64,000 nucleotides of DNA from positions 186,001 through 250,000 of the forward strand of contig CAVOTL010000003.1 in NCBI GenBank assembly GCA_963699345.1. Direction: 5' to 3'. A program made the position numbers and the translations under genes. Numbering within the stretch: position 1 is the stretch's first letter; every line of letters begins with the position of its first letter. Shown here one piece after another: positions 57,749 through 64,000 of the stretch. A model generated the notes under the pieces. It was not told the origin of the DNA and searched no databases. It saw only the letters and a list, made by a program, of their open reading frames with translations. Origin of the DNA: Bog-756 sp963699345 (lineage in GTDB: Bacteria; Actinomycetota; Acidimicrobiia; Acidimicrobiales; RAAP-2).

Positions 57749-59173
57749 ATGGCCACACTCACGGACAGACAGCCGCTGGAGGCGGCGGACGCGCCACTCG
57801 AGGCCCATCCCGGCCACGACCGTCCGACGGAGGGACGACGTCGGCCGGCGCCGGTGTTCGTCGTGTTGGCAGGGGTGTTCTTCCTCCTCCCGACGCTGAT
57901 GTGGGTGGGCGGCGCCCGCGCCCGGCCCTTCGAGAACCATCCCCTGGCCGCGTTCCCGTCGCCCCGAGCCTCGTGGGTGGTGCTCGACGAGGCCAACCAG
58001 TGGTTCATCGATGCGATGCCCGGAAGGCAGGATGCCGTCCGGTGGCGGGCCGGATTCAGCAACTTCGCCTTCGGTCAGGCGCCGCCCAGCGGGTCGACGA
58101 CCGACGCGGCCGCGTCGGTCGGAGCCGGTTCGCCGGGATCGTCCGGATCGAAGCCCTCGGCGTCGGCATCGTTCGGCGAGGCACCGGCCCGCTCCGCGAC
58201 GTCGAAGCGCCAACAGGACTTCGTCCGACTCCCTCCGGTTCCCCCGGAACCCGCGGTCGAAGGCTCGAGCACCGTGCTGGTCGGCCAGGACGGCTGGCTC
58301 TACCTCACCGGCGAGTTCTACAAGGAGTGCTATCCCGAGACACCGCCCGCCGAGGTCATCCAGGGGCTCCAGCGGCTGCAGGCGATCCTCGCCGCCACCG
58401 GACGCCGACTCGTCCTCACGCTCGCCCCCGACAAGTCGACGGCGGAGCCCGCCTATCTCCCCGATCCGTGGCCCGACGAAGCCTGTGCCTCCCAGGCCAA
58501 GAAGCAGACCTACCAGCTGCTCTCCGACGCGGGGCTCACCGGTTACGTCGACTCCCTGGCCCTCATCGAGCAGCACCAGACAGCGGAACGTCGGGACTAC
58601 TACCTGCGCAAGGACACCCACTGGAACGGCGTGGCCGCCGCCACCGTGGCGCAGGCGCTGGTGGCCAGGCTGTCCCCCGGGTTGCTGGCGGACACCAGGC
58701 AGCACGACTGGATCGGGACCTACACCGGAGACCTCACCACGCTCCTCGGGACGCCGACTCCGGATCAAGGGCTGGACGCGTCCATCGAGCGGACCGGTGT
58801 CGTGGTGACGACCGACCCCGACCCGGTGGCCGGCGTGCAGTCGGCCGAGACCACGGCCCAGTCCACGGTGGCCCCACTGGCACCGGGACGCACCCTGCTC
58901 GTCGGTGACTCGTTCGCGGAATCCCTCATTCCGCAGTTGGCCCCGTTCTTCCACGATCTGGTGTGGATCCACGACGGCGACGTCCGGGAGGTTCCGCTGA
59001 CGGTGGCCCAGGACATCCAGTCGTCCCGGTCGGTGATCGTGGTGTGGAACGAGCGCTACTTCGCCGACCCCGCCTATGGGACGTTGTGGTCGACGCCGTT
59101 CCTGGACAAGCTGCAGCAGGTGCTCACACCGATCGGGCCGGCGACAGCGGCCACCGGCACCGCCAAGGCCTGA
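57749..59173 (+). CDS. AlgJ/AlgX-like SGNH O-acetyltransferase
   Basis: The 474-aa product has one N-terminal membrane anchor (VFVVLAGVFFLLPTLMWVGG), a low-complexity Ser/Ala/Gly linker (residues 105-165), then an SGNH-like domain: VLVGQDGWLYLTGEFYKECY, VLTLAPDKSTAEPAYLPD, YYLRKDTHWNGVAA (catalytic DxH) and LLVGDSFAESLIPQLAPFF (GDSF nucleophile Ser). This matches AlgJ/AlgX, which O-acetylate exopolysaccharide using acetyl groups delivered by an MBOAT partner, here encoded 5 bases upstream. The polymer may be an exopolysaccharide or wall glycan; no synthesis genes lie next to it. Confidence 0.88.
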   Translation: MATLTDRQPLEAADAPLEAHPGHDRPTEGRRRPAPVFVVLAGVFFLLPTLMWVGGARARPFENHPLAAFPSPRASWVVLDEANQWFIDAMPGRQDAVRWRAGFSNFAFGQAPPSGSTTDAAASVGAGSPGSSGSKPSASASFGEAPARSATSKRQQDFVRLPPVPPEPAVEGSSTVLVGQDGWLYLTGEFYKECYPETPPAEVIQGLQRLQAILAATGRRLVLTLAPDKSTAEPAYLPDPWPDEACASQAKKQTYQLLSDAGLTGYVDSLALIEQHQTAERRDYYLRKDTHWNGVAAATVAQALVARLSPGLLADTRQHDWIGTYTGDLTTLLGTPTPDQGLDASIERTGVVVTTDPDPVAGVQSAETTAQSTVAPLAPGRTLLVGDSFAESLIPQLAPFFHDLVWIHDGDVREVPLTVAQDIQSSRSVIVVWNERYFADPAYGTLWSTPFLDKLQQVLTPIGPATAATGTAKA

Positions 59174-59208
59174 CGACACCGGAAGGACGGTCTGGTCGGG
59201 GTCCCACG

Positions 59209-59475
59209 CTACGGACCACCCGCCGGACTCGCGCCCCACGTGGGTGAGCCCCGTAGGGCGATGGCCCGGAGGCCACCCCGCTCGGCCCGCTGCCAGCCGT
59301 GGTGTTCGGCGCCCTCACACACGAGATCCGGATTGTCGGCGTCGATGATGCAGCCCCCGATACGGACCTCGCCCCGTTCCGCGGCCTCGAGCAACGCGTC
59401 GTCCGGGAATCCATACTCGATCGGGATCATGGCCGCGTTGCACTTGGGACACTTCGGGCTCCGCCTCCGTGGCAT
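59209..59475 (-). CDS. Small zinc-ribbon protein
   Basis: The 88-aa product from the ATG at 59475 (GGAGGGG upstream) starts RRRSPKCPKCNAAMIPIEYG (CPxC knuckle). It continues GEVRIGGCIIDADNPDLVCE, giving a second Cys pair spaced C-x10-C, consistent with zinc binding. GFPDDALLEAAERGEVRIGG resembles a small actinobacterial zinc-ribbon family, to my recollection uncharacterised. The tail after residue 60 is basic and Gly/Pro-rich. Confidence 0.65.
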   Translation of the reverse strand: MPRRRSPKCPKCNAAMIPIEYGFPDDALLEAAERGEVRIGGCIIDADNPDLVCEGAEHHGWQRAERGGLRAIALRGSPTWGASPAGGP

Positions 59476-59603
59476 CGACACCCCCTCCAGTCACCGGTCA
59501 CTCCGAGGAATCGGGAGGTGGTCGTCGTTTCGCCTCCTCGCCCGACGCGTCCGGTGATCACCGCGCCCGGCCCCCGATCTCCCCCGGTTCTACCGGCAGG
59601 GTG

Positions 59604-60197
59604 TCACATCCGCGCCTGGGGGTGGATCGTCTCCCCGCGGGCCAACATCTCGACGAATTGGCCGATGCGCCGGGCCCGGGTTTCGGGCTTCTTGGCGTTT
59701 CCGACCCTGTAGAGGACGGCGTACCGATTCGCACCGGTGAGCGTCTCGAACATCGCCTGGGCCCGAGGATTGGCACCCAGGGCAGCGGCAAGATCCTCCG
59801 GCACCTCGATACCGGCCTGCCCGGCGTAGGCGGACTCCCATCGACCGTCCTCTTTGGCCTGTCGCACCTCGGCTTCGCCGGATCGATGCATCCGGCCGGT
59901 GGCGATCAGCCTCTCCGCGATGGCGGCGTTCCGTTGGGACCACGGGCTGCGGGCTTTTCGAGGAGTGAAGCGCCGTCGGAACGTGGCGTCGTCGCGACGC
60001 CCCAACTGCCCGTCGATCCAGCCGAAGCAGATCGCCTCGTCGAGCGCCTCGTCATACGACATGGTGGTCGGATCGACCGTTCCCTTTTTCGCCAGGACCA
60101 GCCAGACACCTGGCGAATCGGTGTGATGGGCGCTCAGCCATCGTCGCCATCCGGCCGCGTCCCCGACCACCAGCTCCGGGAGATCCACGCCGTCCAA
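59604..60197 (-). CDS. YdeI/OmpD-associated family protein
   Basis: The 197-aa protein has GWRRWLSAHHTDSPGVWLVL, KGTVDPTTMSYDEALDEAIC, FGWIDGQLGRRDDATFRRRF (the CFGWIDgq motif of YdeI) and PRKARSPWSQRNAAIAERLI, then a C-terminal helical segment. YdeI proteins are small, widespread and of uncertain biochemical role (linked in Bacillus to resistance to antimicrobial peptides). GAGAGGG lies 6 bases before the TTG at 60197, which I prefer over the internal GTG at 60188. Confidence 0.88.
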   Translation of the reverse strand: MDGVDLPELVVGDAAGWRRWLSAHHTDSPGVWLVLAKKGTVDPTTMSYDEALDEAICFGWIDGQLGRRDDATFRRRFTPRKARSPWSQRNAAIAERLIATGRMHRSGEAEVRQAKEDGRWESAYAGQAGIEVPEDLAAALGANPRAQAMFETLTGANRYAVLYRVGNAKKPETRARRIGQFVEMLARGETIHPQARM

Positions 60198-60221
60198 GGT
60201 ATCCCTCTCCGGTGGGGGTCA

Positions 60222-60330
60222 CACCCGTCCCGCAGGAGGGACACGGCACGCTCCGTCAGGGCCGCGGGCCAGATCCCACTCGAGGGCCCGGCTCCTCCCG
60301 CGGCGGCGCCGCACCGTGGACACGTCGTCG
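60222..60330 (-). other. Unassigned stretch with zinc-knuckle-like motifs in different frames
   Basis: On the minus strand, CPRCGAAAGG, ALEWDLARGPDGA and VPCPSCGTGV follow one another in order but in three different frames. Together they resemble a small zinc-ribbon protein. Two indels would be needed, so this may be a decayed gene or chance. Confidence 0.15.
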
Positions 60331-60398
60331 GGTCACCCCCCGGTGGTCGAGAAGTGCCCGTGGCCGGCCTGCGCCGCTCGACCGCCCACGGGATCCGG

Positions 60399-61364
60399 TC
60401 AGCGGACCCTGAGCGGAATCGTGGCCGAGTTCGTCAATGGCAGACCGAAGAGCGTGATGCCGTAGGTCACGGTGACCTTCTCCGTCCCCTTCAATCCGGC
60501 CGGAACGGTGAATCCCCCGGTGATCCTGGGCGGGGTCAGCACCGGGGGGTTGTACACCGCCGGGGTGACGGACACGTCGTTGGCCGCCGTGACGGCGGGT
60601 GATCGGCCGTGGTGGAGCGTCACCGTGACCACCGGCGCCGGAGTGGTGCCACCCCCCAGGAGCGCGTCGAGCGATGACAGGGTGGAGAGCCACCAGTAGG
60701 TGGTGGCCCCCGGTGCGTCGCCGACCGTTACCGTCTGGCCGGGGGAGGCCTTGGTCGTCGAGCCGACCAGGGTGGGGTTCGGCGGCAAGAGGGGATCGCC
60801 CGCGTACTCGACGAGCACGCTCCCGGCTGCGACCGGAGTGAAACTCGTCAGATCGATCATGGTGAGGCCGCAGCCGGGCAGACCCGCATCGATCTGGGCC
60901 GTCGTCGGCGGACACACCGCATTGGGGTCGAGGGCGTGCGATGTCGGGAGGGTGTACGTCATGTCGAGGCCCCCGGATAGGTCGGACACCGGGAAACTGA
61001 GCGCGGCCGGGTTCACCTCGGGCAGCGATTCCAACAAGCTCAACAGGCCCGGCAGCGAGACGATCTGACCGGTGAGCAGCGGTTTGGCCGCCGGGTCGAT
61101 CGCCAGCAGCAGACTGGTCTCCATGACCAGATAGGGATGGAGCGCCCCGAGGCCCGTACAGGAGATGGCGATCTTCTCGCCAGGGGTGGCGTTCAGCAGG
61201 ATCGGGAACGTCGAGTCGTCGAAGCTGCAACTCGGGGTCGTCGGCGTCGCCGCCCCCGCGGTCACCGGCGAACCGGTGGCGATCCCGACGGCGCCCCCGA
61301 GGAGAGCGATCGGGGCCACGGCGGCCAGGCACAGCCGGCTGAGTCGGGTGCGGCACTTCATCAT
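60399..61364 (-). CDS. Secreted protein of unknown function
   Basis: The 321-aa product starts with ATG at 61364 (AGGGGG upstream) and a signal peptide (LSRLCLAAVAPIALLGGAVG, cleavage near AGAATP). The mature part has an N-terminal Ig-like region (FPILLNATPGEKIAISCTGL), Leu-rich central sequence (LLLAIDPAAKPLLTGQIVSL) and CPPTTAQIDAGLPGCGLTMI. The C-terminal 110 residues are repeats of beta sequence (TLVGSTTKASPGQTVTVGDA, ITGGFTVPAGLKGTEKVTVT). No domain is recognised. Confidence 0.65.
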   Translation of the reverse strand: MMKCRTRLSRLCLAAVAPIALLGGAVGIATGSPVTAGAATPTTPSCSFDDSTFPILLNATPGEKIAISCTGLGALHPYLVMETSLLLAIDPAAKPLLTGQIVSLPGLLSLLESLPEVNPAALSFPVSDLSGGLDMTYTLPTSHALDPNAVCPPTTAQIDAGLPGCGLTMIDLTSFTPVAAGSVLVEYAGDPLLPPNPTLVGSTTKASPGQTVTVGDAPGATTYWWLSTLSSLDALLGGGTTPAPVVTVTLHHGRSPAVTAANDVSVTPAVYNPPVLTPPRITGGFTVPAGLKGTEKVTVTYGITLFGLPLTNSATIPLRVR

Positions 61365-61755
61365 CGGAACCCCCTGGTCGATGCCCCTGTCGGGCGTTGT
61401 CGTGGCGAGGCCGTGCCGCTCACCCCCGAACGGGCACTCTCCCGCGGGCGGCCGCCCACTCCCCACGACCCTGCCCATTCCCCCACCGGCACCGGCCAAA
61501 CGTGGGGCGACACCCGAGCACCACACCGGCCACGCGCCCGGGTGCCCCCCGTCGCCGGACGTCGCACCGGACCCGTCGACCCCATCGGAGCGGTCCGCCG
61601 GGGATCGCGTTCGCCCTTGACTTTCCCGGAGGGTGGCCCGACGATGAGCAGAGGGTGGATTCGCCCCCGGACCGCGCGACCGGCCGATCGAATCGCTGGT
61701 GTCCGGGCAGGGCCGTCGAGGCGCGGCCCGGGGCGGGCCGCCCGGAGGAGCCGGA
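61365..61755. other. Divergent gap between two secreted-protein genes
   Basis: 391 bases. TTGACT (61617-61622), 17 bases, GACGAT (61640-61645) is a plausible promoter for the plus-strand gene with a start near 61652, giving a 5'-UTR of about 100 bases. No gene is recognised. Confidence 0.45.
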
Positions 61756-63552
61756 GTGCGACATCTCCGAGGGGAGGCTGGAGCAGCATCGCACCGGGGA
61801 TGGCATCGCCGGGCCGTCCGCCCACCCACCCGGGTCCGACGCGGTCGCCCCCGTCCCGTCCTCCGCCGGTCGTGCCGCGCGGCACGGGCCACGGTTCCGG
61901 CCGCGACCCTCGTCCTGGTGGCGGTGGTCGCCGCCCTGGCCGTCGGACCGCCGCCGGCGGCGGCGTCGTTCACACCCCGGTCTCCCCTCTACCCGTGGAC
62001 GGTCACGCCCAGCCCCGATCCGGGCGGCGGCGACGACCGGTTGAACGCGGTGTCGTGCTCCAGCGGGACCACCTGCGTGGCCGTCGGCTCCGAGGGGAGC
62101 GGAGGAGGTACCGGAGCTCTCATCGAGTCATCGGCGGGCGGCTCGTGGACCGTGGTCCACGGCCCCGAGCTCCCCGGCGACAGCACCCTCGACGGGGTGT
62201 CGTGCGTCTCGGCTGTCGCCTGCGTCGCGGTGGGCACGCAGGAGACGGGGTCGGGGCCGGGGGCCCTGGTCGAGACGTTGCGCGGTGCGACCTGGTCGGT
62301 CTCCCCGCTCCCACCCGTCGTATGGGGTGGAAGCGCCCTCCTGGGCGTGTCGTGCACCGAGGTGCACGCCACCGTGACCTGTGACGCCGTCGGCTACCTC
62401 GACGGCGAAGGGGGTCCACAGCCGCTGGTCTCGGCGTCGACGAACGGGGTCTGGACCATCGATCCGACCCCCCGGGTCGCCGGCGCCTCGGGCGGCCTGG
62501 ACGGCGTCTCGTGCGCGAGCGCGACGGCCTGTACGGCGGTCGGCTACAGCGAGGTGTCGGACACCCGCGAAGCCCTCGCCGAGACCCTGACCGGAGGCAC
62601 CTGGTCGGTTGGCGCCGGCGCCGCCATCAGAGCCGGCAGCTCCCTGTCGGGAGTCTCGTGCGCGTCCGCGGATGCCTGCCTGGCGGTGGGTCGCGCCGTC
62701 GGCGCGCCGAACATCTCCCGGCCCCTCGCCGAGTCGTGGAACGGGACCCGGTGGGAGTCGGAGCCGACGCCGGACCCCGGCGGCCAGGGCCTCCTGACCG
62801 GTGTCTCGTGCGCCACCGTCACCGACTGCGTGGCCGGGGGTTCCGCTTCGGACGGGTCGGGCCACCGGTCGTTGCTGGTCTCGTGGAACGGACTCGCGTG
62901 GTCGGACACCCCGGGGCCGTCCCTGGGCCCCCTCGCGGGCGACCTGACGGCGACCTCCTGCGTGAGCGTCGACAGTTGCCGGGCGGTGGGCACCTCGAAC
63001 CGCGACCCGTCGGTGGACAGGACGCTGGTGCTGAACTTCGAGGTGCCGCCCCCGGTCGTCGCCGAGGTGAGCTTCAGCGGCGGCTCGACGCACCCGAGGA
63101 TCACGATCACCGGCAACGGATTCGGGTCGCGTCCGGTCGGCGCCGCCACCGGCTGTTCGACGACCGGCACCGACTATCCGGGCGCCGACCTCACCTTCCA
63201 GGACGTGACCGCCGCCTGGGCGGCGGGCACGACGGGCAACTGCGTGGGCCTGGTCGTGTCGCACTACTCGCCGACCAGGATCTCGTACTCCTTCGGGAGT
63301 GCATACGGCACGGAAGACCCCCCGATCGTGCTCAGTACCTCGGACGCCTTCAGTGTGATCGTCGACGGCGCCACCTGCTCCGAGGTCGTGCCGAAGCCCA
63401 GCTCGGTCTCCCACCGGCCGGGGTCGGCGTCGACGACCGCCCCGGGCCGGGTCGTCACGTTGTCCGACCCGACCCCCTCCTCCGGGCTGTCGGGTCCCCC
63501 GGCCGCGGTCCCCCCGCCCGTCACCTTCACAGCCACGACGCCCTGCGTCTGA
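61756..63552 (+). CDS. Secreted seven-repeat Cys-pair propeller-like protein
   Basis: The 598-aa product starts at GTG 61756 (GGAGGAG 5 bases upstream). The first 45 residues are basic, followed by a hydrophobic signal (PAATLVLVAVVAALAVGPPP, AAA-SF). Then come seven repeats of about 50 residues with the core LxGVSCxSxxxCxAVGxxxxx and a closing LxExxxGxxWs, so a Cys pair per repeat. A C-terminal domain (residues 430-600) has IPT-like strands (RITITGNGFGSRPVGAATGC). No catalytic motif is present; a binding or scaffold role outside the cell is inferred. Confidence 0.82.
   Translation: MRHLRGEAGAASHRGWHRRAVRPPTRVRRGRPRPVLRRSCRAARATVPAATLVLVAVVAALAVGPPPAAASFTPRSPLYPWTVTPSPDPGGGDDRLNAVSCSSGTTCVAVGSEGSGGGTGALIESSAGGSWTVVHGPELPGDSTLDGVSCVSAVACVAVGTQETGSGPGALVETLRGATWSVSPLPPVVWGGSALLGVSCTEVHATVTCDAVGYLDGEGGPQPLVSASTNGVWTIDPTPRVAGASGGLDGVSCASATACTAVGYSEVSDTREALAETLTGGTWSVGAGAAIRAGSSLSGVSCASADACLAVGRAVGAPNISRPLAESWNGTRWESEPTPDPGGQGLLTGVSCATVTDCVAGGSASDGSGHRSLLVSWNGLAWSDTPGPSLGPLAGDLTATSCVSVDSCRAVGTSNRDPSVDRTLVLNFEVPPPVVAEVSFSGGSTHPRITITGNGFGSRPVGAATGCSTTGTDYPGADLTFQDVTAAWAAGTTGNCVGLVVSHYSPTRISYSFGSAYGTEDPPIVLSTSDAFSVIVDGATCSEVVPKPSSVSHRPGSASTTAPGRVVTLSDPTPSSGLSGPPAAVPPPVTFTATTPCV
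62041..63045 (+). repeat. Seven 48-53-residue repeats, one Cys pair each
   Basis: Units begin LNAVSC, LDGVSC, LLGVSC, LDGVSC, LSGVSC, LTGVSC and LTATSC. The second Cys follows 7 residues on (9 in unit 3), then AVG. Seven units fit a seven-bladed propeller. Confidence 0.8.
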
Positions 63553-63657
63553 CACCGCCACCGTACGGCGACCGGTCGCGGAATTGACCCAACGGAGGAC
63601 CCTCGTCAATTCCCAGTTCACGGGCTTGCACCCCGGTTTCGCCGGGCGGACCGTGCC

Positions 63658-63663
63658 TAGTAT
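63658..63663 (+). promoter_or_regulatory. -10 element of leaderless monooxygenase gene
   Basis: TAGTAT, then TTGGCC, then the ATG at 63670; no Shine-Dalgarno. Confidence 0.5.
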
Positions 63664-63669
63664 TTGGCC

Positions 63670-64000
63670 ATGCCCGACACTCCTCCCCCGGACACGGACT
63701 TCGATCCCGAGGCCGTTCGAGCCAAGTACCTCGCCGAGCGGGACAAGCGGCTCGTGCCCCATCGCGCCGACATCCGCGACCTGACGTCCGACGAGTACTT
63801 CGCCAGCTACCGCGACGACCCGTTCACCCCCTACACCGACCGGGCGCCCGTCACCCAGGACGTCGAGGTCGTGATCGTGGGCGGGGGGATCGCCGGGATC
63901 CTCGCCGGCGCCCGGCTCCGCGAGGCCGGCGTCGAGGACATCCGCATCATCGACCAGGCCGGTGGCATCGGAGGCACCTGGTACTGGAACCGCTATCCCG
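63670..64000 (+). CDS. Baeyer-Villiger / flavin-containing monooxygenase, N-terminal part
   Basis: 110 codons are visible before the window ends. VEVVIVGGGIAGILAGARLR is the FAD-binding GxGxxG strand, and GGIGGTWYWNRYP is the GGTWxxNRYPG signature shared by Baeyer-Villiger and related class B monooxygenases. The N-terminal 60 residues (AKYLAERDKRLVPHRADIRD) match the extended N-terminus of steroid and cyclic-ketone monooxygenases in actinobacteria. These use NADPH and O2 to convert ketones to esters. A leaderless start is indicated by TAGTAT. Completion lies beyond the window. Confidence 0.88.
   Translation, partial: MPDTPPPDTDFDPEAVRAKYLAERDKRLVPHRADIRDLTSDEYFASYRDDPFTPYTDRAPVTQDVEVVIVGGGIAGILAGARLREAGVEDIRIIDQAGGIGGTWYWNRYP

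Noticed and set aside
1..64000. RNA genes (tRNA, rRNA, tmRNA, riboswitches)
   Set aside because: No tRNA cloverleaf with a CCA end, rRNA core or known riboswitch core was noticed by eye; a covariance-model scan would be decisive.

Overview
The window is uniformly very GC-rich (by eye about 70%). It reads as a chromosomal segment of a free-living actinobacterium, most likely in or near the class Acidimicrobiia. The evidence is GTG/TTG starts, many apparently leaderless genes, secreted proteins with the GYWLVASDGG-type repeat, a mycothiol-type maleylpyruvate isomerase fold protein, standalone NHEJ components, and catabolic acyl-CoA genes. The taxonomic call is inference. I saw no rRNA, tRNA, CRISPR array, transposase, integrase or phage gene, and no obvious composition break. 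Both window ends cut genes: a GH92 glycosidase at the left and a Baeyer-Villiger-type monooxygenase at the right.

Layout. 1-7.2 kb: secreted GH92 alpha-mannosidase-like enzyme, secreted beta-helix protein, a redox-stress cassette (HxlR regulator and alpha/beta hydrolase divergent from an azoreductase) and a GH1 glycosidase. 7.2-16.4 kb: regulators and redox proteins, namely a possible 30-aa membrane peptide, an XRE regulator, a META lipoprotein, a lone cNMP-binding protein, an EAL phosphodiesterase, a cNMP/thioredoxin-reductase-like flavoprotein divergent from a UBP zinc finger, a frameshifted DksA-like gene, a DUF427 protein and a disulfide-oxidoreductase. 16.6-23.3 kb: a CoA-dependent catabolic block (secreted hydrolase, acyl-CoA dehydrogenase, SRPBCC, acyl-CoA ligase, amidohydrolase, SnoaL-like). 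23.4-30.3 kb: S53 protease with a propeller-like repeat tail, two convergent Zn-dependent dehydrogenases, a VOC protein and a NagD-type phosphatase.

30.3-37.9 kb: a split non-homologous end-joining module: ku facing ligC, a HhH-PHP phosphoesterase and a standalone LigD-type polymerase, followed by an EthD-like protein and a HerA-like ATPase. 38-45.4 kb: secreted proteins (unknown, SGNH hydrolase, Tat-exported amine oxidase, eight-repeat RCC1 protein) and a second EAL paralogue. 45.8-49.8 kb: a frameshifted GGDEF-EAL membrane protein, a P450 and a 62-aa protein. 50.1-52.8 kb: ABC exporter pair and DegV. 52.9-59.2 kb: class III cyclase/ATPase/TPR regulator and an MBOAT-AlgJ O-acyltransferase pair. 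59.2-64 kb: zinc-ribbon protein, YdeI protein, two secreted proteins (one with seven Cys-pair repeats) and the truncated monooxygenase.

Recurring themes are second-messenger signalling (one class III cyclase, two cNMP-binding proteins, three EAL/GGDEF proteins), extracellular repeat proteins, and a promoter design in which a TANNNT hexamer lies exactly six bases before the start codon (eleven clear cases, implying leaderless mRNAs). Three genes carry single-base frameshifts, each at a lost or gained G, inside otherwise intact conserved domains; assembly or read error should be considered before calling them pseudogenes. The most interesting candidates are the NHEJ operon whose HhH-PHP protein may replace the LigD phosphoesterase domain, and the cNMP flavoprotein/UBP zinc-finger pair.
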